Positions 35,970 to 48,175 of a stretch of DNA of 64,000 bases are shown piece by piece. Numbering within the stretch: position 1 is the first letter of the stretch; each line of letters starts with the position of its first letter. The position numbers and the translations under genes were made by a program. The notes below the pieces were generated by a model that was not told the DNA's origin, searched no databases, and saw only the letters and a list, made by a program, of their open reading frames with translations. The stretch is from positions 3,322,501 through 3,386,500 of the forward strand of contig WPIO01000021.1 in the NCBI GenBank assembly GCA_009760855.2. The letters are read 5' to 3'. This DNA comes from Cristatella mucedo. Its lineage: Eukaryota > Bryozoa > Phylactolaemata > Cristatellidae.

Positions 35970-37242
35970 CAGTGCGAATACTTTCAGCTGCCGGACGGTC
36001 CGCAGCCGCCTCGACTAGATTGCCGCCATCTGCCTCTGAGCCAATTACCAAGAGCCAAGACGCTCGACTGCGGTGCCCTAAATGCGACCGATCGCTGTAC
36101 ATACGTAGCTCCGAGAGCTCGGCAGAAGAGGCTACCGGTGCCGCTTTTAACCGTCGACGTCAGAATGATGATGTACAAAGCGAGTTCCGGTGGTTCTCAG
36201 TAGCGCCGTCTAGCGGTTTCTCGTCGCCGCCTGCGGAATCGATGCAGCCGAGCTTGCGAACCAAGCGAGCAGCAGGAGTGGTGACGCCGACGTTATTTTC
36301 TTGTGGATGGGGGCGTGCCCTTAATCTTTTGAATCGTTCGACGTCTCGGTAGAGGGTTGGTGCCTGGGCTGAGTGGTGAGACAACGGCGCCTGACCCTGC
36401 GGGGCCACCGCCGGGCCAACGCTGCCGCCGCCGCCGCCACCGCATGACGATGATAAGGGTTAAGCGGATCAGTCGGCATTATTCTCGGCCTGATTGTCGG
36501 GCCAAGCGACCGTGCGCTGGCTTGCCCTTATAGCTATAGCTAGGCCTTGCGCTTATAGCTAGGCGGAGCCCTCAGAAGGGTCTGACGAGCGGGTCCGACG
36601 CGCGCGATGGCGGGCCGGGCGGTGGCACTGGAGCGTCATGCCTCCGGCGCGCTACGAATGTCCCGGGGAGAGGCTCGCTGAGAGGCAAACCGGCAGCGCT
36701 GGCAAACCGGCAGCGCCGGCGGCTCAACGACTCGGCGGCCCGGAGGCCGGGCGAACGGCAGCATCGATCAGCTCGGCGAGCATTCTCGCCTCCCGACACC
36801 AAGCGCTGCATGAATTCCTTGTCCGTTGCAGAATTCTCTTCCAAAAGCCGAAGTTCTTGTAAACATCGCTTACGGACACCGATACAGCTAAGACCTGTTT
36901 AAAGCTTATCTGTTTGTTGTTTGACTGTAGCGCGTAAGAAATTACACCTATGGACATCTAAACGCTTATCGCTTCAGGCTGCTGGGTCAGCCACGCCAGC
37001 CAGGACGTTAAATACACTGGTGGCTAGTAACCCGCACATTGGTCATGATCGTGCATACCTATTATCGCTTCGTTATCGTAGTCCACATGCATTCCTAAAT
37101 GTTGTAGCTGTTGCTGAGATCCACGAATTATGCATTAACAAAAGAAAAGTGCCCCAGAGCCGCCGCGAGAGCGGGAGGGCCACGAGCTGTGAAGTAGCTT
37201 GTTGAATGGAATACCCGCTCAATTGGTATAGTTGTAATTGTC
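35970..37242. other. GC-rich intergenic sequence
   Basis: CpG-bearing throughout, with a CCG-repeat at 36417-36440, a 16-bp tandem duplication (GCAAACCGGCAGCGC) at 36688-36718 and a duplicated CTTATAGCTA motif at 36525-36560. No coding exon was recognised. Confidence 0.4.
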
Positions 37243-39890
37243 TTGAACTACTCAGCGCGTTCTCGCTCGAGCGTTACTGTGAATCTCTCTAACTTAGTGG
37301 TCGTCAGGCCTGCTATGACTCCGGAGGTCAAACTTAACGCTTTTTTTTGTAATCATCGCTCAGCATACAATAAACCAATATCAATAAGCGACCTTCTTTC
37401 TGAAAAAGGTGTCGAACTGCTCGCCTTGACTAAACTGTCCGACAATTAAAGACGCAATCCCGACTGGTTTCTCTTTCTTTCACACCCCTAGGTCAATCGT
37501 AACTAGGAGTGGATTGGCTACGATCACACGCTCGAACTTCGACTTCGAGCCGTTTGCAGTACTCTCGCAGCAGTCTTTCGAATCTATAGTTTTGTTTCAG
37601 CCGACCACAAGTTACCGATGATGGCAGTTGTCCATCACCTACCAGGCAGGTGCTAAGTCCTCCTTTATACTAGATTTCTCTAATCTCATTCAAATTTCTA
37701 TATGCAATAAATCGATCTTTCTCGTTATGGGTGATTTCAACATTCATTTTGATAACTTATCTGACGACTTCAGCACTGAATTTCGTGCACTTGCTGACTC
37801 ATTATCTCTTGCGCCTCATGTGCATGACCCTACTCACATCAAAGGTCAAACACTCGAGCAAATTTTCTCGCACAACTGCAGTTTTTCATCACCAATTATT
37901 ACCAAATCTTGCTTTTCTGACCACTTACTCGCTGATCTGACCGCCTCTTTTGTATAGCGGCAGAAGAGCCTTTATGGCTATCAACACCGATTGCCGCGGC
38001 GATAAAAGATCGCCCACCGCTGGATTTGAACCCACGACTTCGGGAGTGAGGTCGTAAAAAGCAGCCGCCATACCTAGTCGGCCATCACGGCTCACGCTCG
38101 GTTCTCATTCAGACTATTTTGTGTGCCCTCTTCCTCCTCATCTAAAATTCCACGTGAATCACGAAACCTCAAGACCATTAACGTCGTTGCTGTCCGTGCG
38201 AGAATATCTGCTTCACCTCTGCTGCTCAATCTCCCTTCCGACCTGTCATCATTGGTAGGTTGCTACAACACGACTCTAGCTGACAGGCTCGATGATTCTG
38301 CACCTCTGACTAAGCCCACTGTGCGCCCTCGCCCAGATGGCTTTTTGGTTTACCGCAGACATTAAACTAGCTAGGTCTACTTAGCTCAAGCTTGGCAAAG
38401 CATACACAAGATCAGTATTGACTGCCTATCCACTGGCGTACGCGGATTTCTGTAGATCGTACCAATCTATCCCAGAGAAGGCCAAGTCTAGCTTTGATAC
38501 AAATATTGTTGGATCACAGATGCAGAATCCAAAAATGCTGATGCTGACGATCAACCATCTCCTTAACCGCTCCCAGGGTAGCTCCTTACCTAGTGATTCC
38601 TGGGATGATCTAGCTGATCGCTTCTCTAGCGTCTTTGTCAGCAGGATTGACAAGATCAGGGAGTCCATCCTTAACAAAGCAGCATCTCCTCTGGAATCCT
38701 GTCCCTCAAATTCCATGCAGCACTTCAATGTCTATATTCAAGGTCACTAGTGACCTCGTCCTGAAGCTCATATCCCAATCAAAGAGGACAACTAGTCCTC
38801 GGGACCATATTCCAACTGTCCTGCTTTCTACGATGCATTGATCTGCAGCTGCCATGCATATTTAACATCATAAATATGTCATTAGCTTCAGATGATGTCC
38901 CAGCACCTTTTGAAAAGGCTGTAGTCAGGCGACTACTCAAGAAAGCAGCACCAGACCAAGATAACTTGATCAATTTCCGCCCAGTCTCCGTTCTACTTTT
39001 TCTATTAAAGACACTGGAACGAGTCATGGCAGATCAGTTGAACTCATATCACTTCACTTCACGACACTTCAAATCATGCTAGTAAGTTCCCGTTCGGTTT
39101 TAGAGCCAATCACTCCAAAGAGTCAGCATTGTTTCGGGTGTACAACGACCTGGTTAGGAATGCTGACATAGGTAGAGTATCTCTGCTTATTTTGCACGAT
39201 CTTTCAGCAGCTTTTGATACTATCGATCACCAAGTCCTTCTTGAGCATCTCTCATCTCGCCTGGGCATCACTGGCACTGCATTGCAATGGTTCGTGTCCT
39301 GTTCCAATGGGAGAGTCCAGAGTGTCGATGCGAATGGACAAAGATCATTCGAGGAGCCTCTGAAATATGGGCTACCTCAGGGGTCTGAGCTTGATCCCAT
39401 TCTTTTACGTTTATGCTCTCCCTCTTGCCGATGTGATTGCCCCGCACAATCTAGGCTTTCACGTCTACGCAGATGACACGCAGTTGCACGTTTGCTTTGA
39501 CCCCTCCCCGCCCTCCAGCACGTCGAATGTTCTACTCGCCCTCGCTGCATGTATTGATGACATCCGCACGCGGATGGCAGCACACTTTCTTAAATTGAAT
39601 GAGGATCAAACCAACTTGCTAGTTATGGGCAAACCAAGTGTGATTCAGAAATTTGAACGATCAAAATTGGCTCTGCCAGCATATCTTCCATTGAATCTGC
39701 ATGAAATCTAGGTGCCATGATCCAAACTGACCTTTCATTTGACGACCATATCAGCTCCACAGTTAAGTCTACCTACTTTCAGCTACATAGCATTGCTAAA
39801 ATGTATTTGGCCTACTTTAGACACGGATACTACATGTAAATTGGCCCACGCATCTGTGACTTCCCGTCTTGACTTCAATAACTAGCTCCT
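37243..39890 (+). pseudogene. LINE-A near-full-length ORF2 (endonuclease + RT), broken
   Basis: Domains in order. The AP-endonuclease is partial (LLSEKGVELLALTKLSDN at 37.4 kb; GDFNIHFDNLSDDFSTEFRA at 37.73 kb; FSDHLLADLTASF near 37.92 kb, the 'SDH' block). A linker follows, with GCYNTTLADRLDDSAP. Reverse transcriptase: DDVPAPFEKAVVRRLLKK (38.9 kb), SLLILHDLSAAFDTIDHQVL (39.19 kb), GLPQGSELDPILL (39.37 kb) and, one frame over, GFHVYADDTQLHVCFD with the YADD active site (39.46 kb). Frameshifts near 37.45, 38.75, 39.06 and 39.4 kb and an inserted SINE-A break it. The 3' third is missing, replaced by SINE-B at 39.885 kb. The domain set and C-terminus of other copies place it in the CR1/L2 group. 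Confidence 0.88.
37958..38100 (-). mobile_element. SINE-A inserted in LINE-A
   Basis: GCGGCAGAAGAGCCTTTATG, then AAAGATCGCCCACCGCTGGA and TTTGAACCCACGACTTCGGG form the reverse-strand SINE-A with its B-box. The LINE-A endonuclease frame stops at its left edge and LINE-A linker sequence resumes at about 38105, so the SINE inserted after the LINE. Confidence 0.8.
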
Positions 39891-40022
39891 TAGGTTCATT
39901 GGTTAAGGTACTCGCCCCAACCATGGTCTGGCTGAGGTCATGGGCTCAAGCCCCGTGGCATATGTGACGCGTCTGAATATAGATTAAGTTCTCTTGGGGC
40001 GCTATACAAATGAATTACATAT
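39885..40022 (+). mobile_element. SINE-B (tRNA-derived, LINE-A tail)
   Basis: An A-box-like TTCATTGGTTAAGGTACTCG, a B-box GGGCTCAAGCCCCGTGGCA, then GAATATAGATTAAGTTCTCT, TGGGGCGCTATACAAATGAA. The tail is the LINE-A terminal motif. It directly abuts the truncated LINE-A copy. Confidence 0.88.
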
Positions 40023-40079
40023 TCTGCTTTGGCGACATGATGGTTGAGTAGTCGGGTGGCTGGGGCGTGATAGCCGATA

Positions 40080-40560
40080 ATTGTTGAGACTCGTCCCAGC
40101 CAGCGGTCGAGCGTGCACGTCTAGGCTTTTGCACGGACATCGTCCGTTCATCTTCTGTCGATCTTCGGCAGAGAAACACTGGCGGATAAACGCTGCTGGC
40201 GTCTCGCGGGTTGCTCTGCGAAGAGTCGCCGCCCAGGTAGGGACGAGCGATTAGCCGCAGGCGGCTTCGTCCGCGGTGGTCCTTCGTGCGAATCGAAGTG
40301 AGCGAGAGTCAGCGAGTGCTGCTGCGAACTCGGGACCGCGGTGTCACGAGCGAGGGCGGCGGCAGTCGGAGCGAGCGCGCCGACGGCCCGATCGACTCCG
40401 GCGAGCGTCAGCGCGATCGCGCCGCCGCCGCTGCCGCCGAAGCCCCGAGCGCCAGCGGCGGAGCCGCACCGCCACCATCGGACTCAAGAAAGAGCCGTGA
40501 AAGAGCTCTTGACGCTTGAAAGCTACCGGTGCTAGGGTTGGCAGCGAGATACTCTGGCCT
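40080..40560. other. CpG-rich patch, possible promoter or first exon
   Basis: Very high G+C and many CpGs at 40180-40520 with codon-like CGC/GCC repetition. Three frames are open in parallel, which suggests composition rather than coding. No splice-supported exon was found. Confidence 0.35.
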
Positions 40561-41137
40561 CGCTATAAGCTATCGTTGCTACTAGCTAAACTAACGATGC
40601 AAAATCGCGCCGCGTCAGTAGCGCTTAGACTCTGTACGCCAACGTCCAGGCGAATTCACGATCGGATTCTGGCCAACAGAAGGCAGGCGGTTCGCCGCGA
40701 GGTGATATTTATCAAATCCCCTACACTTGAACGCCTCCCTCTCTCTCCTCTCCACCACTGTCCGGCTCCTACCTGTCACAGTAGCCCCATCCAGTTGAAG
40801 CTGTCTTACCGTGTGTCCTCTCAATCTGTTATTCCTTTGGCTCTTCTCTCTCGGACGCCGGCTGTGCGTACATTAAGCTTAATCGGTTCCTCGCGAGAGC
40901 TCGCGGGATAGGCCAGCTAAATATGTGAAAGAGTAAATATATGAAAATATACCTGCCAGTTAAGTGTATGAAACAGTGCAAACGCCGACAGCTCTGGGCC
41001 GCGAGTTATCTTGAGCGCTTTATAAGGAAGTGTTAATAAAACTCAAGCCAAGTCGAGCTATTTTCTCTGCCACTCGTTACGCCCTAAAAACGTAGCTGTC
41101 TCGCTGGATTTATAGTTGCTCTCAACTGGGTCTTCGT
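40561..41137. other. intergenic, no gene recognised
   Basis: A 131-codon frame (40516-40911) runs through here without any recognised motif. Not called as a gene. Confidence 0.4.
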
Positions 41138-41292
41138 TCAGGGGTTACGGCGCTCGCTCTTCAATATCCAGGTCGTGGGCTCGAGCTCTGCAGTTGGGCC
41201 ATCCTTTATTGCAAACCGCTAGCGGCAGTCTCAGCCGCCAAGGCTCTGATGCAGCGTGAAAAAAATGAGGCTGTTTAATCGGCTAACGTTGT
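41138..41292 (+). mobile_element. SINE-A
   Basis: GGGGTTACGGCGCTCGCTCT, then B-box GGGCTCGAGCTCTGCAG, TCCTTTATTGCAAACCGCTA and AATGAGGCTGTTTAATCGGC. Full match in order to the copy at 8.8 kb. Confidence 0.82.
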
Positions 41293-41434
41293 TAAGGCTT
41301 GACAGATGGCTCGATACCTCCAGAACGCTCGCCGCATCGAAGGTCGAGTCGTAGGCTCTTTGCAAGTGTGAGCGATGTCTGGCTGTAGTGCTACAGAGCT
41401 CGCCGGCTGTGCTATGTCCAAGTGCGGTTGATTG

Positions 41435-41525
41435 ATCATGCTTCCTTTACAGCATATCTAAAGAACCTGAAAAGAGATTAAGCTCCCTGAGGACCCTATA
41501 CGTATGTATTAATATTATTGTTATT
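41435..41525 (+). mobile_element. LINE-A/SINE-B type 3' tail
   Basis: TTTACAGCATATCTAAAGAA, CCTGAAAAGAGATTAAGCTC and CCTGAGGACCCTATACGTAT, then a TATTATTG tail. A diverged terminus only. Confidence 0.55.
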
Positions 41526-41529
41526 CCCT

Positions 41530-43295
41530 CTCGATCCCGCCCTCTGTCCCTCTCTCTCTCTCTCGAACGCGCGAACGTGAGCCATCTCGCTCTTCCACTC
41601 TTTCCCCCTTCGTCTCATGATCTATCTAGCTTTCCGTTTTTCTATTTAACTTATCTCCTCACCCCTACCGAGGTCGACAGCGAAATGGCTTCGCTCCATT
41701 ATTCGACGCAGCTGAAGTCCAAGCAGCGAGGCGCTATTGAGATTTGCAGATTATTAAGAGTATTTCAATTTGCAGCGAAGCGCCCTTTCGCTTTCATTCG
41801 ACTCGCTTTGGCCGCAGCGCTCTCGACGATAATACGCGAGAAATCCGAACTCCGCGGATGGTGTTAAGTTTGCCGTTCAACGTGACGCTTGACAGGACAG
41901 ATGAACAAGACTAAGCAGACAAGGTACGCGGCGGGCTTACGGGTGAACTCTATTCTTGTGCAGCTCAGCCTCGCCTCGCGTCAGAGCTTTACACTGCTCA
42001 GGCTCGGGCAGGCGGTCGCATCGTGCTATCGCGCACGTCGACTGCGCGGCTGAACGGCTGGCCTCTCGCCTTCGTTCCGAGGCCGCTGTCCGAAAGCTGA
42101 TTACGGGCGATTACTGGCGCCGCTCGGATCGCCGACCAAGGACGCTGGGCCGCTAGCTAGTCCAAGCTGTGGTTGGTTGCCCTTGCCGCCACCTTAGCCG
42201 ACTTTGACCGACTGCTCATGGAGCTTCAGCAGCATGACTGACCACTGACAGACTACCTACTCCAGTCAACTCATCCCATGCCCTTCTCAGCGGGGCGAAC
42301 GAGACTTCCACCTAGTCTTGGCTAAACTGGTCTGACCATCTGTTGCCGTGTTCACATCCGACAAAGTCCGGTTCGGAGGACGGTCGGCGACCAGAACCGT
42401 TTTGTCAGACACGTGCGCTCGGATGGCAGGCAATGTGATGGGCTTTGTGGTACCTCAGCCGCCTATCGCGCCACGGCATGCTTATTCAGGTCCATCTTTC
42501 CAATTCGATGAGCTGTCTCTCTGGTTCTACCAGTGTACGAGACCATTTCAGGGCCCCTCGATCAGTGCGAATCGTTAATGGAGCCCCCTAAAGGTGTGGG
42601 TATAAATTATTCAGACTTAGAGCGATGGCTAGCATATCCTGTTTACACAAACACAGACACAGACACACACATACGCACGCGCACGCACGCTCACGCGCAC
42701 ACACACACTAGTTCCGTTCTGGATCGTTTTATAGTAAACGGAAGTAATCCCCTACTTGCTTATAAAGGCCCATCCTTACGCTGGGAAAGCAAATCACCGA
42801 CACCAAGTTAGGTAGCCTTGCAAAAGCGCTGCACTGTAGTGGGTCTTTAACCGGTTTCCTTTGCCATAAAAACAGAGCACCTAGCAGGTGCTATTTTTTA
42901 CAAATTCCTAAGCGCAAGTGGTGAAGCTGGCGCCTCCCAGCATCGCTAATGAATTGTCAATGCTGTTTGCATACGTGCATGTTTGGCGAACGGTGCAGCG
43001 AACGGTATCAATAAAAAAACATCTACCCATATAACAAGCTAGGTTTGTTGGTTAGTTTACTAGCTGTTAAGTCTGTTTCTGATATCGCGTTTGAATTGAG
43101 TCCATGAGCCATAAGCGCTTAAAACCCCTTTATAGGCTATTGCTACATAAAAGGCTATGAACTTAAAGGGGTCGTTCAAAGGTTGGCAAAGGCATTGCAG
43201 CAGATTGAGCTAATTTCCTTCCAGCTGTTTGAGAGCAACCGACTATCAACACTCTACGACTCCATTCACACTCTGCTACAACCGACTATTTAAGC
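41530..43295. other. intergenic, no gene recognised
   Basis: Contains a short CT tract (41551-41564), a CpG-rich stretch at 41930-42160 and CA/CG alternating repeats at 42644-42710. No gene was supported. Confidence 0.45.
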
Positions 43296-43299
43296 TTTA

Positions 43300-44240
43300 A
43301 CTACTCATATGTTGATTATAAGAGTAGCTATGCTAGAAAATCTTACCATAAAACGCGGGTAGTCTGCTCGTAAGCCCAATAATTCCACACTTGAAAAACA
43401 TCCCTTCACTCGGGCCAGTTCTAGGGAGCAGCAAGGTTTTCCCAGATTTGCTCGTAAATCCGAATCTACCGACACATTATCTAAAGGCTGCAGCTCCCTT
43501 TGGAGCAAGTGGCACTTCTTATGGTCCAGCTTTAGTCCGGTTTTACACTTTCAAGCTCCTATTTAAATGACTGACCAAGCAAGATCTCATCGTTCAATAA
43601 ATCTGCGCCATCTCTCAACGTAGAAATGTTAATGTTCTATCCACAAATCGCTCCAAAATATCGTCACTGCATTAAATGAACCAAATGGCGTAACATTAGC
43701 TGCCCTAGCTCGTTACAGAACGAGCGAGTAGTTTGTAGTTCACCCTTATCAGTCATGTTCGCTTGTTGTTTTCCATCTAGCGACGAGAACCACTTGGCAC
43801 GTGACAGCGAATCCAGGATACGGCAAATCCTTGGCAACGGATGCGAATCTGTCCCATTTACATTATCGCTATATAAAGGCCGAAAGTCTAGACAACATCT
43901 CGTAGTAACGTCTTTGTTTATATCTGACATCACTGAAGAGGACCAAGGGCTGGATAATTTTTCCATTTGTTTCACGTTATCATCTTCGACTTTCTGGAGC
44001 TCTTCCTGATGTATAGATTATACGTGTCGAGGGTGCATCTTAATCGGTGGGTAGATTTCTGTATTATTATTGCGCTCGATTAAATCAGCTCATCCAAATT
44101 TAAGGTCAGTAGGCAAAAATACGTCTGCCGAATGCATGAACAACTTCCTAACCCCTGTTGATTCTTTAACTGTCAGCTGAGGACTCTCCTGTTTTATTGA
44201 CCTTTGAAGGTGATTTGGTCAACCACTTTTCTTTTCATCA
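43300..44240 (-). pseudogene. Ty3/Gypsy LTR-retrotransposon RT remnant
   Basis: The minus-strand frame 43975-43664 reads LSSPWSSSVMSDINKD, RCCLDFRPLYSDN, DSHPLPRICRILDSLSRAKW and FSSLDGKQQANMTDKGE. This follows Ty3/Gypsy reverse-transcriptase block order ('SSPWASPVVLVKKKDGS.R.CVDYR.LN..T..D.YPLPRI...L..L..A+.FS.LDL..GY.Q'). Upstream (44240-43980) degraded fragments (e.g. DAPSTRIIYTSGRAPE) match by position the 'GDA.PIR...RR.P' stretch that precedes RT. The catalytic YLDD block should fall near 43.62 kb but is unrecognisable. No LTR, protease or integrase was found. Stops and frameshifts make it a fossil. Confidence 0.78.
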
Positions 44241-44479
44241 GTGGCTTCAACTGCCCCACTTTCTATTTTAATCATTCACAGGACTAATCTTACCTTGAGA
44301 GTCTTTGGTTCATCAAGGTTCTTAGCTACTATGCATGTATCATCTCTTGACCTGTGTCTGTCTGCCAAACACCGTCCAACCACCAACCTTGGTCCCAATT
44401 CGGATATCCCATCACCCTCTATGAATACCATGCCCGGCGATAATGACCTTCGAGTTTGGCACCTGACTTTGACCCAGAG

Positions 44480-46480
44480 ATAATAATACTCTCAGAGAAC
44501 TCGATCACTGTATAGGCACTTTGCATTTGCTGCAAAGGAAGCACGATTGATTGATTAGTGGTAGCATGTTCAATAAGCAGCAAGACTAACATGATTAGGG
44601 GTGACATGCACAAGGTCAAGATGCAAGTTCGGTTAGTGGCAGCAAATAATAATAATAATAATTCACTTGATAAAGCGCCCTCAGAGAACTTAATCTCTCT
44701 CTAGGCACTTTACATTTGCTGCAAAGTGAAATGCGATTGAATGGTAAGTTAAATCATGCTTGAAAAAAAATGAATAATATGGTTAGGGGTGACATGCACA
44801 GGGTCAGCATGCAAATGTGGTTAGTGGCAGCATGCACAGTGTCAGCACGCATAAGCACATGAAGGACGAATCACAGGGACCCACTAAATGCTGTCCTAAA
44901 TAGGTGTGTTTTTAGGTTCCTTTTAAATGTGGTCAGGTCAGGGGATGTCCTGACGCAGGTCGGGAGGGAGTTCCAGGCTTTGGGAGCATACGAACTAAAT
45001 GCACGGTCTCCAAAGGATTTAAGGTTTGTATGAGGTATTTCTAGACTTTTGGATTCCGAAAAGCGGGTGGTACGATGCTTGGCCTGATGGGGTAGTATAT
45101 CTGAAAAATAGGCTGGAGCCATAGAATGAAGGGCCCTAAAAGTGATCGACAAAACCTTGAAGTCAATCCGTTGCTTGACTGGTAGCCAGTGCAGGTCGGC
45201 GAGAAGTGGAGTAATGTGGCAACTGCGACGCTCACGACAGACAAGTCTAGCTGCCGAGTTTTGCACCAGCTGCAAGCGCCTGATCGCACATGCTGGTAGG
45301 CCAGTAAGCAGTGAGTTGCAGAAGTCAAGACGGGATGTCACGAATGCATGGACCAACTTAGATGTGGTATCTTTATCTAAACAAGCCCGAATTTTAGCAA
45401 TGATATGAAGCTGAAAATAGGGAGATTTGACTGTGGAGCTGATATGGTCGTCTAACGAGAGGTCGCTTTGGAATATGACACCTAGATTTCGAGCTGATTC
45501 AACTGGAGATATGCTGGCAGAGCCAATTTTGAGAGTCAGCCTTTCCAATCTCTGGATCACACTGGGTTTGCCCATAACTAGTAAGTTAGTTTTATCGTCA
45601 TTTAGTTGTAGAAAATTTGCTGCCATCCACGTGCGGATATCATCAATACATGCAGCAAGTGAGTTGAGAGAATTTGAGGTGCTCGAAGGCTGGGAGGGAT
45701 CAAAGCAAAGGTACAAACACAATGTCAGCTTGCATAAGCACATATAGAACGAATCACTTTGAACCTGTACATGCTGAAACAAGCAGATGCATTTTAAGTT
45801 TTTTAATGTGGTCAAATCAGGAGATACCATGACGGAAGTTGGAAGTGAGTTCCAGGCTATGAGAACATACGAACAAAAGGCATGGTCTCAAAAGAATTTG
45901 ACGTGTGTACGAGTTATAGGTAAACAATTAGATTTCGAAGAGTGGGTGGTACGATGCTCAGCCTAGTGGGGGAGTAGACCTGATGTGTAGGCTAAAGCCA
46001 AAGATCAAAAGAACCTAAAAGTGAGTGACAAAACCTTGAAGTCGATATGTTGCTTCACTGGGAGCCAGTGCAGATCGGTGAGAGGTGGCGGGATGTGGCA
46101 ACTGCGACACTCACGACAGACAAACCTAGCTGCCGATTTTTGCACCAGCTGTTAGCGCCTGGGTGCATAGGCCGGTAGACCAGCAAGCGGTGAGTTACAG
46201 AAGTCAAGACGGGATGTCACAAATGCACGGGCCAACTTAGATGTGGTATTCCTATCTCAACAAGCCCGAATTTTAGCAATGTTATGTAGCTGAAAGTAGG
46301 CTGACTTGACTGTGGAGCAAATGTGGTCGTCTAATGGAAGATCACTTTGGAACATTACACCTATATTTTGTGCACATTCAACAAGAGATATGCCGGCAGA
46401 GCCGATTTTGAGCGTTAACCTTTCCAATTTCCAAATCACACCTGGTTTGCCCCCTTAACTAGTAAATTGATTTTATCATC
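44480..46480 (-). pseudogene. LINE-A older copy, split by a younger copy
   Basis: Tail and 3' UTR at 44482-44644 (CTCAGAGAACTCGATCACTG, GGTTAGTGGCAGCA). The rest resumes at about 45715 (CAATGTCAGCTTGCATAAGC) and runs to about 46480, with fragments of the ORF2 C-terminus, then RLTLKIGSAGISLVECAQNI and VKSAYFQLHNIAKIRAC (46439-46257). The break between the two parts coincides with the ends of the younger copy. Confidence 0.8.
44645..45719 (-). mobile_element. LINE-A young copy (5'-truncated), nested
   Basis: The (AAT)n tail at 44646-44660 is followed by the intact terminal stem-loop and 3' UTR. An uninterrupted ORF2 C-terminal part then runs within the 319-codon frame 45830-44871: CFDPSQPSSTSNSLNSLAAC, DDKTNLLVMGKPSVIQRLER, RRLQLVQNSAARLVCRERRS, CHITPLLADLHWLPVKQRID, SFGDRAFSSYAPKAWNSLPT and FKRNLKTHLFRTAFSGSL. 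The frame's first 37 residues belong to the older host copy. This is the best reference for the LINE-A C-terminus in the window and matches CR1/L2-type elements. Confidence 0.92.
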
Positions 46481-46489
46481 ATGTTGTTT

Positions 46490-47744
46490 ATGAAGTATTT
46501 GGCTGCTGCAGGGTTATTGGCAGTGCGTAAAAAATAATTGTGTAATTGGATTTGTCTATGTATTCCTACTTGGCTAGTTCATAAAATAAGCACCACACGA
46601 GTTGCACTCTTTCAATGCATTCACTTTCGATCGGCTCAGCTATTAATTGATTCGTCTTGCACTGCAGTACGTGCTCCAATCAAGCTGCTATAACTGCAAA
46701 GCGAAAGCTTCTTGAACTTCCACTATCTGAAACTGAAACTACCACTATCTGACTGAACTCTAGATCGACAATACGCCCGTCGGCGCATCTTCGTTTCGAA
46801 GAGGTCTGCTTTTGCTTGGCAGTAGAGTCAGGAATCCTAACCAAATACGCATGCACCGTTCATGTCAGCTAAAAAGACTCGGATGCGTCCTACTGTCGAA
46901 TAGGTCCTACCACCGAAATACATCCTGACCTTGCTCCCAGGCATCTCAGGGGGCAGTGTCCGTTGACACCTTCGACAGATGCTTCGAGGCCTCTAAAATT
47001 TCCCCGCTTGGCTCCATAAAATTAGCACTAGCATTGCGAAACTCGGAGACAGTATCGGCTGCTATCTGGCACTCCTGTTTAATTTCTCCGTAGCAAACGC
47101 TGGGGTCATAGATCTGGCGTGTCAACATAGTAACGATAGTGGTATTAACATGTTCGTGGTTTTTATCTATACCTCGATATCAAACTCTGCGCTTTTACTG
47201 ACCTTGTATTTCCTTTGTGCTATTTACAGGGGTTCAGAAAAGTGAGTATGACCCAGCTTACCATTTTCCAGGTAGGAATAGCCTACCTTCCTCGTCTTGG
47301 AGGTGTATTGATGTCATCCGGACAATTACGGAGCCAGGATTTTTATAATTGGGGCAAGACCTGTACAATTTTGTAAGTAGGGGCAAGATCCACTAGATTA
47401 TCATGTAGGCGGGGCTAGATCCGCAATTTATGAAAAATTCTTGCGCAAAATCCGAGGGTTTATTTTACACAAGCTCAGCGGTTGCTCATCGAGTGGAATT
47501 AAGACATAATTTCGTCACTGGTGGCGGTCGGGGAGAGGGTAAGCGTAGGAATGCGGGGCGGCCTAGGTCGCTGCCGAGCTGTATGGGGGGGGGGAGGAAA
47601 TGCCCTCCCCCCCTTGGCTACGCCACAGGCTCTGGCCTATTTCTCTCGTTTGAGGACTCACTGTGTCCCCTGGCACGTTTTTAGAATAAACTATGTCGCG
47701 ATTCGGTAGTACTCTAACTTATAGCAGTCTATGCGGCGATGGAT
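46490..47744. other. intergenic, no gene recognised
   Basis: A 60-codon minus frame (47128-46946) has no recognised motif. An imperfect G-run/C-run inverted repeat lies at 47584-47612 (GGGGGGGGAGGAAATGCCCT, CCCCCCC), in a stretch resembling the end of a short foldback element. Confidence 0.4.
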
Positions 47745-47912
47745 CGACGCCTAGGCTAAGGTTCTCTCACTCCTTGACCCAGGGCACGGGTTCGAGTCCT
47801 CTTGCAGGCAGTCTTTTACTGCCCGCAGGCTGATACTAATAGCGGATAAAAGTATTCTGCCTCAATAAAAATGAGCTTTTGCATCGGCCTACATTTATTT
47901 TTTTTAACCGAG
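47745..47912 (+). mobile_element. SINE-A
   Basis: B-box ACGGGTTCGAGTCCTCTTGC at about 47786-47805, then GCAGTCTTTTACTGCCCGCA and AAAAATGAGCTTTTGCATCG. Same architecture as the other SINE-A copies. Confidence 0.8.
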
Positions 47913-48175
47913 ACTTAATCCTTCTCTTCTGGAAAATACTTTAAGTAAAACATTTAGTCGAGATATTTGGTAACCGATCAGTCTCTTTGCTGCTATCAAC
48001 TTCGTAACCTTTATAACTATCCAAAAATTCCAATCTACTCTGCAACGCAAGTTGAAGAGTCTTGGACTTATCAGGGCTATATAGCAGCGCTATACAAGAG
48101 TGGTCAATTCCACAGTGCTCTAAAAAAATAATGTCAAAAGACTGGCTTTAGCGTTCCTTCATGTGCTGAGGGATT

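Noticed and set aside
40276-40535. Arg/Ser-rich protein exon
   Set aside because: Three frames are open together over CGC/GCC-rich DNA; no splice support; better read as a CpG-rich patch.
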